This document shows, piece by piece, positions 1-9,229 of a DNA stretch of 41,867 nucleotides. The notes under the pieces were generated by a model that ran no database searches, was not told where the DNA came from, and saw only the letters and a list, made by a program, of their open reading frames with translations. Numbering within the stretch: position 1 is the stretch's first letter; each line of letters starts with the position of its first letter. Location of the stretch: assembly GCA_903825565.1 (NCBI GenBank), contig CAIKBD010000064.1:1-41867 (forward strand), read 5' to 3'. The position numbers were made by a program, and so were the translations under genes. Origin of the DNA: an uncultured Anaerolineales bacterium. GTDB taxonomy: Bacteria; Chloroflexota; Anaerolineae; UBA4142.

Positions 1-546
1 CATCGCGCGAGCGGCGCGGCGCAAACCTGGGATGTCTCCGCCGATCTGCCGGAACTTGCGCAGACGCCGGTCGCCGTCGTGTGCGCCGGCGCAAAAGCGA
101 TCCTCGATCTGCCGGCGACACTCGAATGGCTCGAAACGCACGGCGTCCCCGTCCTGGGTTATCAGACGGACGATTTCCCGGCGTTCTACTCGCGTTCGGC
201 GGGCGTGCCCGTACCAACGCGCGTGGATTCGGCGGACGCGGCGGCGCGGATCATCCAGGCGCACTGGAACCTGGGATTCACGAGCGGCGTGTTGATCGGC
301 GCGCCGATTCCGCGCGAACATGAAACACCGCGCGAGGTGATCGAGCCGTACATCCAGCGTGCGCTGCGCGAGGCGGACGAACAAAAAATCAGCGGCAACG
401 CGGTGACGCCGTTTTTGCTCAAACGCTTGGCGGCGCTGACCGGCGGTGAAAGCGTGCAGACGAATATCGCGTTGTTGAAAAACAATGTCGCCGTTGCCGC
501 CGAAATCGCCAAAGCGCTAGCGCGGTTGGATGCGGTAGTTGCGTAG
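1..546 (+). CDS. psuG: Pseudouridine-5'-phosphate glycosidase, C-terminal part (cut by window edge)
   Basis: Frame 1 is open from the first base to a TAG stop at 544-546, giving about 181 residues. The text is the C-terminal part of the PsuG/IndA family: a start HRASG, then PVAVVCAGAKAILDLP, LETHGVPVLGYQTDDFPAFY, and an active-site-side stretch ending in TPFLL and a GGESVQTNIALLKNNV segment, all typical of the family. PsuG cleaves pseudouridine 5'-phosphate to uracil and ribose 5-phosphate in the cytosol during pseudouridine breakdown. The family is usually about 300 residues, so roughly the first 120 lie upstream of the window. The gene ends 20 bases before a hairpin terminator and faces clpC tail to tail. 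No partner kinase (PsuK) is visible here. Identification is from remembered family motifs, with good confidence. Confidence 0.9.
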   Translation, partial: HRASGAAQTWDVSADLPELAQTPVAVVCAGAKAILDLPATLEWLETHGVPVLGYQTDDFPAFYSRSAGVPVPTRVDSADAAARIIQAHWNLGFTSGVLIGAPIPREHETPREVIEPYIQRALREADEQKISGNAVTPFLLKRLAALTGGESVQTNIALLKNNVAVAAEIAKALARLDAVVA

Positions 547-562
547 TCGAGCGTGACGAGTA

Positions 563-610
563 AAAAAACACGCGCCGGCGATTCTTTGCTGGCGCGTGTT
601 TGTTCTTTTC
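563..610. terminator. Bidirectional hairpin terminator between psuG and clpC
   Basis: An 11-bp stem pairs 566-576 with 591-601 around a 14-base loop. On the + strand it is followed by a T-rich run (601-609). On the - strand the A run at 562-568 becomes a U tract. It can therefore end both convergent genes. Confidence 0.85.
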
Positions 611-612
611 CC

Positions 613-3123
613 TTAGCCCGCCTCAACCGGCGCATTCGGCGTCGCGAGTGTCGCAGTTGGCTTTGCCGGGATAGGATCACGTTTGCGAAACAGGATGCCT
701 TCGCGCTCGTCCACATCTACAAGCACGGCATCGCCGGCTTGGAACTCGTGCGCGAGTAATTTGCGTGACAAGGGCGATTCGACTTTGCGTTGCAACAGCC
801 GACGCAACGGGCGTGCGCCAAACTGGGGATCAAACCCTTCTTGCGCGAGCCATTCGCGTGCGGCTTCCGTCAAAACGATTTCGATCTGATGTTCTTTCAA
901 CCGCGCGGCGATCTCTTGCATCTGCAAATCTACAATCGCCTTGATCTGCTCGCGGCTCAACACGTGAAAGATGATCACCTCGTCAATCCGGTTGAGAAAC
1001 TCCGGGCGAAAGGTGCGCTTGAGCGATTCTTCGACTTCGGCATAATCCTTGTCGAGCAGGGTGTCCTTGTCCCTGGACTGGCGCGTGCGAAAGCCGAGCG
1101 TGCCGCCTTTTTGCGCGAACTCGGTGCCGATGTTCGAGGTCATGATGATCACCGTGTTGCGAAAATCTACAACGTGACCTTGCCCATCGGTCAGTCGCCC
1201 GTCCTCCAAAACTTGCAAGAGCGTGTTCCACACTTCGGGGTGCGCTTTTTCGATTTCATCGAACAGGATCACTTGGTACGGCCGCCGACGCACGGCTTCG
1301 GTTAGTTGCCCCCCTTCTTCATAGCCGATATAGCCCGGCGGCGCGCCGATCAAACGCGAAACGGTGTGCCGCTCGCGGTACTCGCTCATGTCCACACGGA
1401 ACAGCGCGTCCTCGTCATCGAATAAGAATTCGGCGAGCGCGTGCGCGAGCGCGGTTTTGCCGACGCCGGTCGGACCCAAAAAGATAAATGAACCGATGGG
1501 ACGTTTCGGATCGGCAAGCCCGGAGCGCGCGCGTCGAATCGCGTCGCTGATCGCATTGATCGCTTCGTCCTGCCCGACGATCCGCGCGTGCAGTTCGACT
1601 TCCATTCGCAAAAGTTTGTCCGCTTCGGTTTGCATCATCCGGTTGACCGGAATGCCCGTCCACTTGGCAATGATCTCGGCAATGTCTTCTTCGTGGACGA
1701 TCTCATCGAGTCCTTGAGCCTTTTGCCAGGCGGCGCGTTGCGTTTGAAAATCGCTTTCGAGTGTGAGGCGTTCGGCGCGCGCGCGCGCGGCGTGTTCATA
1801 GTCGCGCGCCGTGGCGGCATCTTCTTCCTCTTTCTGCAAATCGCGCAGTCGCGCCTTCATCACCTTGAGTTCCGGCGGCATCGAAAAAATGGCGACACGC
1901 AATTTTGCGGCGGCTTCGTCCACGAGGTCAATCGCCTTGTCCGGCAAAAAACGATCACTCACGTACCGTTGCGATAATTTTGCGGCGGCGTCAAGCGCCG
2001 GGTCGTCAATTTTGACTTGGTGATGTTGCTCGTACCGAGCGCGCAATCCTTTCAGCATTTCAATCGTCGCGTCCACGTCCGGCTCGTCCACAAAGATCGG
2101 CGAAAAGCGCCGTTCGAGCGCGGCATCTTTTTCGATGTGATTGCGATACTCGGCGAGCGTCGTCGCGCCGACGCATTGCAGTTCGCCGCGCGCGAGCGCC
2201 GGCTTCATCATGTTCGACGCGTCAATCGCGCCTTGCGCCGCGCCCGCGCCGACGACCGTGTGCAGTTCGTCAATGAACAAGATGATTTCGCCTTTGGCAT
2301 TGTGGATTTCGTCGAGGGCGGCTTTGAGGCGTTCCTCAAACTCGCCGCGAAAGCGCGACCCGGCGACCATCGCGCCGAGATCGAGCGCGACGACGCGTTT
2401 GCTCATCAGCGGTTCGGGCACGTCGCCGGCGATGATTTTCTGCGCGAGCCCCTCGACGATGGCGGTTTTGCCAACACCAGGTTCGCCGATCAAGACGGGG
2501 TTGTTTTTGGTGCGGCGCGATAAAACTTGGATCACGCGCAGAATTTCGCTGTCACGCCCAATCACCGGATCGAGTTTGTTTTCGCGCGCGAGCGTGGTGA
2601 GATCGCGCGAGTATTTTTCAAGCGTGCGGTACTTGCCCTCCGCGCCCGGGTCGGTGACGCGTTTGCCGCCGCGAATTACGGGCAACGCTTGCAGAATCCG
2701 GTCGCGCGTCAACCCAAATTCGTTGAGCAGACGTCCTGCCGCGCCCTCGCGATCCGCCGCCAGCGCGAGCAATAAATGTTCGGTGGACACGTATTCATCT
2801 TTGAGCCGGTTTGCTTCTTCGTTGGCAAGGTCTATCACGCGTTTGACGCGCGGAGTCACGTACACCTGCATCTGACTGCCGCTGGCAAACGATCCGTAAC
2901 CGCGATAACTGTTTTGCAGGGCTTCGTCCACGCGATTGCGGAGAATGTCTCCGTCCACGGTGAGGTGATCGAGAATGTTTTGCACCGTGCCGCCGGTTTG
3001 ATCGAGCAAGGCAAGCAGAAGGTGCTCGGCATCGAGTTGCGAGTGCCGGTAGCGTTGGATAATTTCGTGCGCGCGCGCAAACGCATCTTGCGCGCGCTCG
3101 GTGAATCGATCAAAGCGCATCAT
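613..3123 (-). CDS. clpC: ClpC-type AAA+ unfoldase (ATP-dependent Clp protease ATPase subunit)
   Basis: An 836-residue double-ring Hsp100 protein. In order: Clp N-domain with two repeats (about 4-150); AAA1 with Walker A GEPGVGKT (213-220) and Walker B ILFIDE; a short middle domain with a UVR-like [16 protein letters not shown] stretch (441-456); AAA2 with Walker A GPTGVGKT (550-557), pore segment GYIGYEEGG and sensor MTSNIGT; then a C-terminal D2-small domain. The middle domain is far shorter than in ClpB. An LGF tripeptide in GGTLGFRT (673-680) matches the loop that docks ClpP. Both favour ClpC over ClpB, although the two are often confused. The start is the first of two adjacent Met codons (ATG at 3121-3123), with GGAGAG seven bases upstream. 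A near-perfect promoter lies just ahead. It likely feeds substrates to the ClpP encoded nearby. Confidence 0.93.
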   Translation of the reverse strand: MMRFDRFTERAQDAFARAHEIIQRYRHSQLDAEHLLLALLDQTGGTVQNILDHLTVDGDILRNRVDEALQNSYRGYGSFASGSQMQVYVTPRVKRVIDLANEEANRLKDEYVSTEHLLLALAADREGAAGRLLNEFGLTRDRILQALPVIRGGKRVTDPGAEGKYRTLEKYSRDLTTLARENKLDPVIGRDSEILRVIQVLSRRTKNNPVLIGEPGVGKTAIVEGLAQKIIAGDVPEPLMSKRVVALDLGAMVAGSRFRGEFEERLKAALDEIHNAKGEIILFIDELHTVVGAGAAQGAIDASNMMKPALARGELQCVGATTLAEYRNHIEKDAALERRFSPIFVDEPDVDATIEMLKGLRARYEQHHQVKIDDPALDAAAKLSQRYVSDRFLPDKAIDLVDEAAAKLRVAIFSMPPELKVMKARLRDLQKEEEDAATARDYEHAARARAERLTLESDFQTQRAAWQKAQGLDEIVHEEDIAEIIAKWTGIPVNRMMQTEADKLLRMEVELHARIVGQDEAINAISDAIRRARSGLADPKRPIGSFIFLGPTGVGKTALAHALAEFLFDDEDALFRVDMSEYRERHTVSRLIGAPPGYIGYEEGGQLTEAVRRRPYQVILFDEIEKAHPEVWNTLLQVLEDGRLTDGQGHVVDFRNTVIIMTSNIGTEFAQKGGTLGFRTRQSRDKDTLLDKDYAEVEESLKRTFRPEFLNRIDEVIIFHVLSREQIKAIVDLQMQEIAARLKEHQIEIVLTEAAREWLAQEGFDPQFGARPLRRLLQRKVESPLSRKLLAHEFQAGDAVLVDVDEREGILFRKRDPIPAKPTATLATPNAPVEAG

Positions 3124-3142
3124 AGTTTTTCTCTCCGGCAAT

Positions 3143-3171
3143 ATTATAGTCTGAACCCTAACGCGCGTCAA
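3143..3171 (-). promoter_or_regulatory. Sigma70 promoter of clpC
   Basis: Read on the - strand: TTGACG (3166-3171), a 17-base spacer, then TATAAT (3143-3148), about 20 bases before the clpC start. This is one of the best consensus matches in the window. I see no CIRCE or CtsR-like operator around it. Confidence 0.85.
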
Positions 3172-3191
3172 TCGAATTTTTGCGGCGCGCA

Positions 3192-3230
3192 ACAAAAAAC
3201 CTGATCGGTTCGAGCAAACCGATCAGGTTC
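3192..3230 (-). terminator. Hairpin terminator downstream of the tig-clpP-clpX-AAA-membrane gene run
   Basis: A perfect 13-bp stem pairs 3198-3210 with 3217-3229 around a 6-base loop. On the - strand the hairpin is followed by a U-rich tract (complement of 3191-3197). It lies 37 bases beyond the stop of the membrane protein gene and just ahead of the clpC promoter, insulating the two units. Confidence 0.9.
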
Positions 3231-3266
3231 CGTTTGGGCAGATTGGGGGTGACGCGTGGGCGTTGG

Positions 3267-4172
3267 CTAATTGCGTTGCGTCACTTTTTTCAACAGGTCG
3301 AACCAGAACGGCGCGCCTTGTGCGCCAGCCAGCGCCGTGATTCCCCAGCCAATCAGTTTGAGCAAGTACGCGAGCGGATCCGTCTGCGGCAGGGTTTGCG
3401 GTTTCGTTGCGGCGGTTTGTGCCCAATCATTTGGCAGGACTGAAAACGGCGCGGTCTGGATGTTCCAACCGATGGGCAAATTGAGTTTGTTCAATTCCTC
3501 CACCGCCTTTTGCGCGTTCTGTTGCGATACCAGCGGATCGGTCGCGTTCGCCGCCTTTGTCGCGTATTGGCTCGCGGCGGTGACAACGGCTTGGCGGAGC
3601 GCGGAATCGCGCCACAGACTGTTGCCGACGGCGACCGCGTCCACGTTCAACACGAGACTCACGATTGCCCCGATCCCTAAGGCGAACTTCCACATGTTTT
3701 GTCGATAGACCTGGGTCATTTGCGCTTCTGCCGCGTTGAACCAGTTTTCGATGTTGACGCGGAACGCCGTCATATCCGTGCCCACCATCGTCAGCCAGGC
3801 GAGCAGTTCGTTTTTCATTGGCGTACCGTCTTGCAAGCCGGCGATAGCCGCCCGCAATTGATCCACCGTCGTGATGCCCGCGGCGTTCGGCACAAACGCG
3901 TCGAATACGGCGAGGGCAAATGTTTTGGTGGGAATGTTCACGGGCTTTTCACCGCGCGGGGTGAGCGCCTTGATCCAGGGGGTCGCGTACAACTTGTTGA
4001 CCAAAGTTTGATCGCCGTTCATCAGCCACTCGCGAATTTTCTTTTCGAGAAAATCCGCGCGCCAATTCAGCCACTGGGTGATCCGATTTGCGGCTTCGGA
4101 ACAAACGAGACTGACCATGAAAAAGACAAAGATCAAGCCAATCGCCACGTCGAGCACAGTCGAACCGAACAT
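3267..4172 (-). CDS. Membrane protein of unknown function paired with an AAA+ ATPase
   Basis: 301 residues; I do not recognise a named family. Visible features: an N-terminal membrane segment (about 5-27) directly followed by the charged stretch SEAANRITQWLNWRADFLEKKI, a second hydrophobic segment (about 163-190), and a third near the C-terminus (about 268-290). Between segments two and three is a polar, Ala/Gln/Thr-rich stretch likely to lie outside the bilayer. The ATG at 4170-4172 has a strong GGAGGAAAAC ribosome site. The gene follows the AAA+ ATPase by 36 bases and precedes the terminator, so the two are almost certainly co-transcribed. It may be the membrane partner or substrate of that ATPase; this is inferred from position only. 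Confidence 0.85.
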   Translation of the reverse strand: MFGSTVLDVAIGLIFVFFMVSLVCSEAANRITQWLNWRADFLEKKIREWLMNGDQTLVNKLYATPWIKALTPRGEKPVNIPTKTFALAVFDAFVPNAAGITTVDQLRAAIAGLQDGTPMKNELLAWLTMVGTDMTAFRVNIENWFNAAEAQMTQVYRQNMWKFALGIGAIVSLVLNVDAVAVGNSLWRDSALRQAVVTAASQYATKAANATDPLVSQQNAQKAVEELNKLNLPIGWNIQTAPFSVLPNDWAQTAATKPQTLPQTDPLAYLLKLIGWGITALAGAQGAPFWFDLLKKVTQRN

Positions 4173-4208
4173 GTTTTCCTCCTCGATGAGAAATACGATG
4201 GGGCGAGA

Positions 4209-5504
4209 TTAGTTTTTCAGAAAATAGGTTTGGCAAGCCAGGTCGAGCAGTTCCTTGGACAGGGTGGGCACGAGACTGCGAAACCGTGCAATATCCACCA
4301 GTTCGTCGAGAATGTCGCGGGGATGCACGGCGCGCGGTTTCCGTTTGGGTTTAACATAGTACTCCATCACCAGGTACCGCAAGCCCTCTTCCGTATAAGC
4401 GATCCCTTTTTGCGCGGCGGCGCGAATGAAAATTTCGCGGAACTCTTCCCAGGTCGGATCGGAGATGTTGATCTTGTAGCGAATCCGTCGCAGGAACGCT
4501 TCGTCCACAAGTTGATCCGGATTGAGGTTGGTCGAAAAAATAATCATCGCGTCGAACGGTACGTCAATCTTATGCCCGGTCGTGAGGGTGAGAAAATCGA
4601 CGCGCTTTTCGAGCGGCACGATCCAGCGGTTGAGTAGATCGCGCGGCGATGCTTGTTGTCGCCCAAAGTCGTCGAGCAAAAAGATGCCGCCGTTGGCTTT
4701 CATTTGGTACGGCGCTTGGTAGAACTTGCTGATCGGATCGTACACCAAGTCCAGGTTTTCAAGCGCGAGTTCACCGCCGACGGTGATCATTGGGCGATGA
4801 ATGTACGCCCAGCGCTTGTCATAGCGTTCGCCTTTTTTCAAGCCCGGCGCCGGATCGCGGTCATCGGTCTTGTCGGGAACGGCGTGATGGTGCAACGCGT
4901 CAAAGATGCGAATGACGTGACTATCCACGCTGACGGCGTACGGAATAAAGATCGCGCCCGGCAACAGGTTACCCACCGCTTCGGCGATGGCGGTCTTGCC
5001 GTTGCCGGCGTTGCCAAAGAGAAACAGAGATTTGCCGGAGTTGATCGCGGGACCCAGTTGATTGATGATCGTTTCGTTGACGACGAGGTGCGCGAGCGCG
5101 CGTTTGAGCAATTCGAGCGTGATCGTTTGTGCGGCGAGAGATTGCGCTTGCACCATCTTGGTGTACGCGTCAAGGCGCACCGGCGCGGGACCCACATACT
5201 GATTTTGATCCATCAGTTCGCGAGCGCGCGAACGGCCCTCGTCCGAAATGACATACTGGTACGAGGATTCACCAAAGCCCCCCGATCCTTTGACTTCGGT
5301 GAGGTGTTCGCGGCGCAAATAGTCGAGCACCTTGTCTACGACATTGGCGAAAGGCAATTTCATCGAATCGGCGATCTCGTGCCCCATCAAAAAACCGCGC
5401 GTGTACATCGTCTTGAGGGCGAGGTCGGCAAGAAACGAGAGGTTGAGTCCCGTCTCTTCGACGGTTTTCGGTTCGGGTGGCAGGTTGCGAGTCAATGTGT
5501 CCAT
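4209..5504 (-). CDS. MoxR-like/AAA+ ATPase with N-terminal helical (winged-helix-like) region
   Basis: 431 residues. The N-terminal 130 residues are helical and may include a winged helix (segment MGHEIADSMKLPFANVVDKV). The AAA+ core follows: Walker A GNAGNGKT (164-171), Walker B GGIFLLDDFGR (D278, D279), sensor-1 STNLNP (N326), and a probable arginine finger in AFLRRIRY (R339/R340). The C-terminal region after about 380 carries a basic KPKRKPRAVHPRD motif. It resembles predicted chaperone-like ATPases of the MoxR neighbourhood. I chose the ATG at 5502-5504 because GGAG lies five bases upstream; a GTG nine codons earlier lacks this. It sits 61 bases downstream of clpX and 36 bases ahead of the membrane protein gene. 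Its substrate is unknown. Confidence 0.9.
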   Translation of the reverse strand: MDTLTRNLPPEPKTVEETGLNLSFLADLALKTMYTRGFLMGHEIADSMKLPFANVVDKVLDYLRREHLTEVKGSGGFGESSYQYVISDEGRSRARELMDQNQYVGPAPVRLDAYTKMVQAQSLAAQTITLELLKRALAHLVVNETIINQLGPAINSGKSLFLFGNAGNGKTAIAEAVGNLLPGAIFIPYAVSVDSHVIRIFDALHHHAVPDKTDDRDPAPGLKKGERYDKRWAYIHRPMITVGGELALENLDLVYDPISKFYQAPYQMKANGGIFLLDDFGRQQASPRDLLNRWIVPLEKRVDFLTLTTGHKIDVPFDAMIIFSTNLNPDQLVDEAFLRRIRYKINISDPTWEEFREIFIRAAAQKGIAYTEEGLRYLVMEYYVKPKRKPRAVHPRDILDELVDIARFRSLVPTLSKELLDLACQTYFLKN

Positions 5505-5565
5505 ACGCTCTCCAAGGTGTTCGAGTGCCACGCCGCGAAAAATAGGCGCGGCGACTCGAAGCGAG

Positions 5566-6846
5566 TCATGCCGTTTGCGCGGCGTGCCAATCTACGGGAT
5601 GTTCGGTCTGTGTGAGCAATAGCGGTTTCGTTTTGTTGCGAATCGTGTCGGCGGTGATGATACACCGGCGCACGTCTTTGCGCGAAGGAATTTCGTACAT
5701 CACGTCGAGTAATAAATTCTCGATGATCGTCCGCAAGCCGCGCGCGCCGGTGTGAAACCGCAACGCGTCTTCGGCGGCGGCTTGCAGTGCCTCGGGTTGA
5801 AATTCGAGTTCGACGTTATCCAGGGCAAACAGCCGTTGATATTGTTTGATGATCGAATTTTTTGGCTCGGTCAAAATTTGCACCAGCATCTCGCGGTCAA
5901 GCGGGTCTACGCCGACGATGACTGGGATGCGCCCGACAAATTCCGGAATCATGCCAAATTGCAACAGATCGTCGGCGGTGACAAGTTGTAATAATTCGCT
6001 CGGACCCAATTCGTGCGCGCTCCGTTCGCGTTCGCCCCTGAAGCCGACACTGCGCCGATCCGCCACGCGTTGCAAAATGATCTTGTCCAAGCCTTCGAAC
6101 GCGCCGCCGCAAATGAAGAGGATCTGGCGTGTATCAATCTGCAAAAATTCTTGCTGGGGATTTTTGCGGCCGCCATGCGGCGGCACGCGCGCGACTGTGC
6201 CTTCCAAAATTTTGAGCAACGCCTGTTGCACCCCTTCGCCCGACACATCGCGGGTGATAGACGGATTCTCGCCGCTTTTGCGTGCGATTTTGTCAATCTC
6301 GTCAAGGTAAATGATGCCGCGTTGCGCGCGGGGAATATCGCCGCCCGCGCTTTGGATGAGCGCGAACAAAATGTGCTCGACATCCTCGCCGACGTAGCCG
6401 GCTTCGGTGAGCGTTGTCGCGTCCGCGATAGTAAAGGGCACGTCGAGGATTTTGGCGAGCGTTTGCGCGAGCAGTGTTTTGCCGCACCCCGTGGGTCCGA
6501 TCAGCAAAATGTTCGCTTTGCCGAGTTCCAGCTCGTCGGGCGTATTGCCAGTTTGGATGCGTTTGTAATGATTGTACACGGCGACCGAGAGGACTTTTTT
6601 CGCGCGATCCTGCCCGACGACGTACTGATTCAGCCGTTTGTAAATTTCTTTGGGCGGCAAACTCGAAATCAACAACGTGCCGCCGCGATCCGCCGTCGCC
6701 TCCTGGTCCAAAATTTCTCGGCACAAGTCCACGCACTCGTCGCAGATAAAAACGGATTCGGGACCAGCGATGAGGCGGTTGACTTGGTCCGAAGTGCGAT
6801 GGCAGAAGGAGCAGTACTCTTCGCCGCGGCGGATGAGACTAGGCAT
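5566..6846 (-). CDS. clpX: ATP-dependent Clp protease ATPase subunit ClpX
   Basis: 426 residues, the usual length for ClpX. A C4 zinc finger at the N-terminus (C12-x2-C15 ... C35-x2-C38) binds adaptors and substrates. The AAA+ core has Walker A GPTGCGKT, pore loop GYVGED, Walker [11 protein letters not shown] and sensor-2 region GARGLR. The ClpP-docking IGF loop reads VGF (in RRSVGFRG). The pore-2 'RKH' loop reads RKN ([10 protein letters not shown]), an H-to-N change from the usual family text. ClpX unfolds tagged substrates and threads them into ClpP. The ATG at 6844-6846 has a weak AAGGG site. It lies 64 bases downstream of clpP, with a 14-bp hairpin between them. Confidence 0.97.
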   Translation of the reverse strand: MPSLIRRGEEYCSFCHRTSDQVNRLIAGPESVFICDECVDLCREILDQEATADRGGTLLISSLPPKEIYKRLNQYVVGQDRAKKVLSVAVYNHYKRIQTGNTPDELELGKANILLIGPTGCGKTLLAQTLAKILDVPFTIADATTLTEAGYVGEDVEHILFALIQSAGGDIPRAQRGIIYLDEIDKIARKSGENPSITRDVSGEGVQQALLKILEGTVARVPPHGGRKNPQQEFLQIDTRQILFICGGAFEGLDKIILQRVADRRSVGFRGERERSAHELGPSELLQLVTADDLLQFGMIPEFVGRIPVIVGVDPLDREMLVQILTEPKNSIIKQYQRLFALDNVELEFQPEALQAAAEDALRFHTGARGLRTIIENLLLDVMYEIPSRKDVRRCIITADTIRNKTKPLLLTQTEHPVDWHAAQTA

Positions 6847-6862
6847 GGTTTCCCTTGCGGAT

Positions 6863-6900
6863 CAACCCCGAAGAGGGGCGTGCGTGCCTCTTCGGGGTTG
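6863..6900 (-). promoter_or_regulatory. 14-bp hairpin in the clpP-clpX spacer
   Basis: A perfect inverted repeat pairs 6863-6876 with 6887-6900 around a 10-base loop. On the - strand no U tract follows, so it is not a clear intrinsic terminator. It sits directly after the clpP stop region and about 16 bases ahead of the clpX start. It may be a partial attenuator, an RNase-processing point or an RNA stabiliser. Confidence 0.6.
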
Positions 6901-6909
6901 AGCGATGAT

Positions 6910-7542
6910 TTATTTCTGCGCGTCCTTTTTTTCCGACTTGGCGCTTGTCAAAACTTCGTCAATCAAACCATACGCGACCGCTTCGCTGGCGTCCATGTAA
7001 TAGTTGCGGTCGGTGTCGTGAACGATGCGTTCGAGCGGTTGCCCGGTGTTTTGCGACAGCAACAGATTGAGCCGTTCGCGTTCGCGCATGATGCGGCGCG
7101 CTTCGATCTCAATGTCCACCGCTTGCCCTTGCGCGCCGCCCCAGGGTTGGTGAATGTGGATCGTCGAGTTGGGGAGCGCATAGCGGCGACCTTTGGCGCC
7201 GGCGGAGAGCAGGACGGTGCCCATGCTCGCCGCGAGTCCGACGCAGATCGTCGAGACGGGCGCGCTGACGATTTGCATCGTGTCGTACATCGCCAAGCCC
7301 GCGGTGATCGCGCCGCCGGGGCAATTGATGTAGAGGCGGATTTCCTTCTCCGGGTCTTCGCGATCCAAAAAGAGCATTTGCGCGACGACGAGGTTGGCGA
7401 TGTGATCGTCAATCGGTGTGCCGAGGAAGATGATGCGTTCCTTCAGCAGTAGCGAAAAAATATCATACGCGCGTTCGCCGCGCCCGGTGTTTTCGACGAC
7501 CATCGGGATGACGTTATAAAACGGGTGGGTAAAGTTATTCAT
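6910..7542 (-). CDS. clpP: ATP-dependent Clp protease proteolytic subunit ClpP
   Basis: 210 residues, normal length. The serine protease nucleophile is S106 (GLAASMGT) and the histidine is H131 ([10 protein letters not shown]). The segment that normally supplies the triad aspartate reads [14 protein letters not shown], so the aligned residue is N180 instead of Asp; the codon is AAC. An Asn at this site is known in Listeria ClpP1, so the enzyme may need a partner or ATPase to become fully active. The ATG at 7540-7542 has AGGAGAG upstream. It begins 25 bases after tig and is followed by clpX, the common tig-clpP-clpX order. It forms the tetradecameric protease chamber for ClpX and probably ClpC. 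Confidence 0.97.
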   Translation of the reverse strand: MNNFTHPFYNVIPMVVENTGRGERAYDIFSLLLKERIIFLGTPIDDHIANLVVAQMLFLDREDPEKEIRLYINCPGGAITAGLAMYDTMQIVSAPVSTICVGLAASMGTVLLSAGAKGRRYALPNSTIHIHQPWGGAQGQAVDIEIEARRIMRERERLNLLLSQNTGQPLERIVHDTDRNYYMDASEAVAYGLIDEVLTSAKSEKKDAQK

Positions 7543-7567
7543 TGAGACTCTCCTGTTCGAGTATCGG

Positions 7568-9028
7568 TTATTGATCTTGTCCCGGCACGAGGGGCTTGTC
7601 CAACCCGCGGGGCCAATTTTGCGAACTGACCTGGGAGGGGTCGGTGATCAAGCCGGTCGGCGCGGCGGTTTGCGCTTGTTGCGCCGCTTGCGCCTGTTCC
7701 AATGCGTGCATTTCGGCGCGCACCATTTCGGGTGTCAAGATTTTGCCGCTGGTGGGTTCGCCTTTGGCGATGGCGATGATGCGTTCCATTGTTTTGCCCA
7801 GCCGCAAACTAAATTCAATGTCGCGGCGCGCGTCGGTGGTGGCGAGGGCGCGCCGCGTTTGCGCGGGGTTGCCGTTCTCTGCCTCCGCCATAATGGCGCG
7901 GCGATCAATTTCCACGTCCACGTCTTTGCCGCTGATGGTAATGTTTTCCGCATTCGCCAGTTCCATCAACGTGAGCAGGCGTTTGACGCGGGTTTCGGCG
8001 CGCGGGCGGATGTCCTCGCGGAATGCCTTGTCGTCTTTGCCGGACAATTGCAGAAACTTGTCCCAGCTCAGACCCAGGCGTTGCGCGACTTGGCGCGAGC
8101 GCGCGACTTCGAGGTCTACTTCGTCTTCGACCATCGAAGCTGGGAAGGCAACTTGGGCTTGCGCGACGACGGCATCCACGACTTGATCGGCAAAGCGATT
8201 GTCCTCTTCGCCTTGTTTTTGGCTCAACGTGTTTTCGCGGATGCGCGCTTTGAGTTGTTCAAGTGTTTCAAACGAGCTGACCGACTTGGCGAATTCGTCG
8301 TCGAGGGCGGGCAGTTGCGGTTCCTTGATCGCGTGCACGGTGACGGTGTAGGTGGCAACTTTGCCGGCGTTGACGCTGTTATCGTCGGGATAGGTGTAGG
8401 TGATCGTGCGCGTCTCGTTCAGTTCCATTCCAACGAGTTGCGCGAGCCAGGGGAAGGCGGCTTTTTCCGTTTCGAGCGTCAATTCCAAACCTTGGCGATC
8501 CAGCGGCGTTTGTTCTGCGATGCCGCCTTTGACATCAAAGGTTACGAGGTCTTTGAGTTGCGCGGGACGTGTGACCGGCGTCATGGTGGCTTGGTTGGTG
8601 CGCGCCTGTTCGATTATCTGATTCACTTCTTCGTCGGTGACTTGGACGGGCGCGGGTTGCATGTGAATGTCGCGGTACGCGCCGAGTGTGACGACGGGGC
8701 GCGTGGGGATGGTGAATTTCAAAATCAGCGGCTCTTTTTGCGCGACATCGAGTTTGCCGGTATCGTAGGGTTCGATGTTTTCGTCGGTGAGGACTTGTTT
8801 GTAGAGGGTTTGCCCGAGGTCTTCGATGGCTTCATCGCGGAGCAGGTCTTTGCCGATGGCGCGTTCGATGCGTTCGTAGGGCGCTTTGCCGGGGCGAAAG
8901 CCGGGGATGGGGCGGATGCGCGAAACTTTTTGCGCGGCGCGGCGCATCGCGCCGGCGATTTGCTCTTCGTCTACCTCGACGGTGACGATGGCTTGACAGT
9001 TGGGTGTGCGTTCGGTGGTTACTTTCAC
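7568..9028 (-). CDS. tig: Trigger factor (ribosome-associated chaperone and peptidyl-prolyl isomerase)
   Basis: About 486 residues. The N-terminal ribosome-binding domain holds the signature GFRPGKAP. A central FKBP-like isomerase domain follows (from about [12 protein letters not shown] to VTVHAIKEP), then the long helical C-terminal chaperone domain. The tail is Gln/Ala-rich and slightly extended. The best start is GTG at 9026-9028, because the protein family begins close to VKVTTERT and anything earlier would read into the tRNA. GGAGA (9041-9045) lies 12 bases upstream, a long spacing. An ATG at 9036-9038, closer to that site, opens only a four-codon frame ending in TGA that overlaps the GTG. 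It folds new chains at the ribosome exit and leads the clpP-clpX run. Confidence 0.95.
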   Translation of the reverse strand: MKVTTERTPNCQAIVTVEVDEEQIAGAMRRAAQKVSRIRPIPGFRPGKAPYERIERAIGKDLLRDEAIEDLGQTLYKQVLTDENIEPYDTGKLDVAQKEPLILKFTIPTRPVVTLGAYRDIHMQPAPVQVTDEEVNQIIEQARTNQATMTPVTRPAQLKDLVTFDVKGGIAEQTPLDRQGLELTLETEKAAFPWLAQLVGMELNETRTITYTYPDDNSVNAGKVATYTVTVHAIKEPQLPALDDEFAKSVSSFETLEQLKARIRENTLSQKQGEEDNRFADQVVDAVVAQAQVAFPASMVEDEVDLEVARSRQVAQRLGLSWDKFLQLSGKDDKAFREDIRPRAETRVKRLLTLMELANAENITISGKDVDVEIDRRAIMAEAENGNPAQTRRALATTDARRDIEFSLRLGKTMERIIAIAKGEPTSGKILTPEMVRAEMHALEQAQAAQQAQTAAPTGLITDPSQVSSQNWPRGLDKPLVPGQDQ

Positions 9029-9058
9029 GGTGTTTTCATGTCTCCAATAAAAAATGTG

Positions 9059-9141
9059 TGGGGATGGGGAGACTCGAACTCCCACGGGTGGAGCCCACAT
9101 GATCCTAAGTCATGCTCGTCTGCCAGTTCCGACACACCCCC
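9059..9141 (-). tRNA. tRNA-Leu, anticodon UAG
   Basis: An 83-base tRNA read on the - strand. The 5' acceptor strand GGGGGTG pairs with CATCCCC at the 3' end (one G-U), then discriminator A. The anticodon loop CTTAGGA sits in a CATGA/TCATG stem, giving anticodon UAG. A long class II variable arm and a GTTCGAG T-loop are present, as expected for leucine. CCA is not encoded (the next bases read CAC). Only 13 bases separate it from the tig ribosome site, so the two are probably on one transcript. Confidence 0.95.
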
Positions 9142-9155
9142 AAGCGGCAAAAGCC

Positions 9156-9184
9156 ATTTTACCAGAAGTGCGAGGATTTTGCAA
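9156..9184 (-). promoter_or_regulatory. Sigma70 promoter of tRNA-Leu (and probably tig-clpP-clpX)
   Basis: On the - strand: TTGCAA (9179-9184), a 17-base spacer, TAAAAT (9156-9161), 14 bases before the tRNA 5' end. No other promoter is evident between the tRNA and tig, so it likely drives the chaperone/protease genes as well. Confidence 0.8.
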
Positions 9185-9229
9185 AGCGGGTTACGCGTCC
9201 GGGTGTGCGTCACATTTTTGGGCGCATCC

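Noticed and set aside
613..3123. ClpB (disaggregase) as the identity of the Hsp100 gene
   Set aside because: The middle domain is short with a UVR-like stretch, and an LGF ClpP-docking loop is present; both point to ClpC.
5531..5566. Terminator between clpX and the AAA+ gene
   Set aside because: Two short stems (5531-5537/5547-5553 and 5554-5558/5562-5566) exist, but no U tract follows on the - strand, so separation of the genes is not supported.
9029..9100. Longer trigger factor N-terminus reading upstream of the GTG
   Set aside because: It would translate part of the tRNA-Leu and does not match trigger factor family starts.
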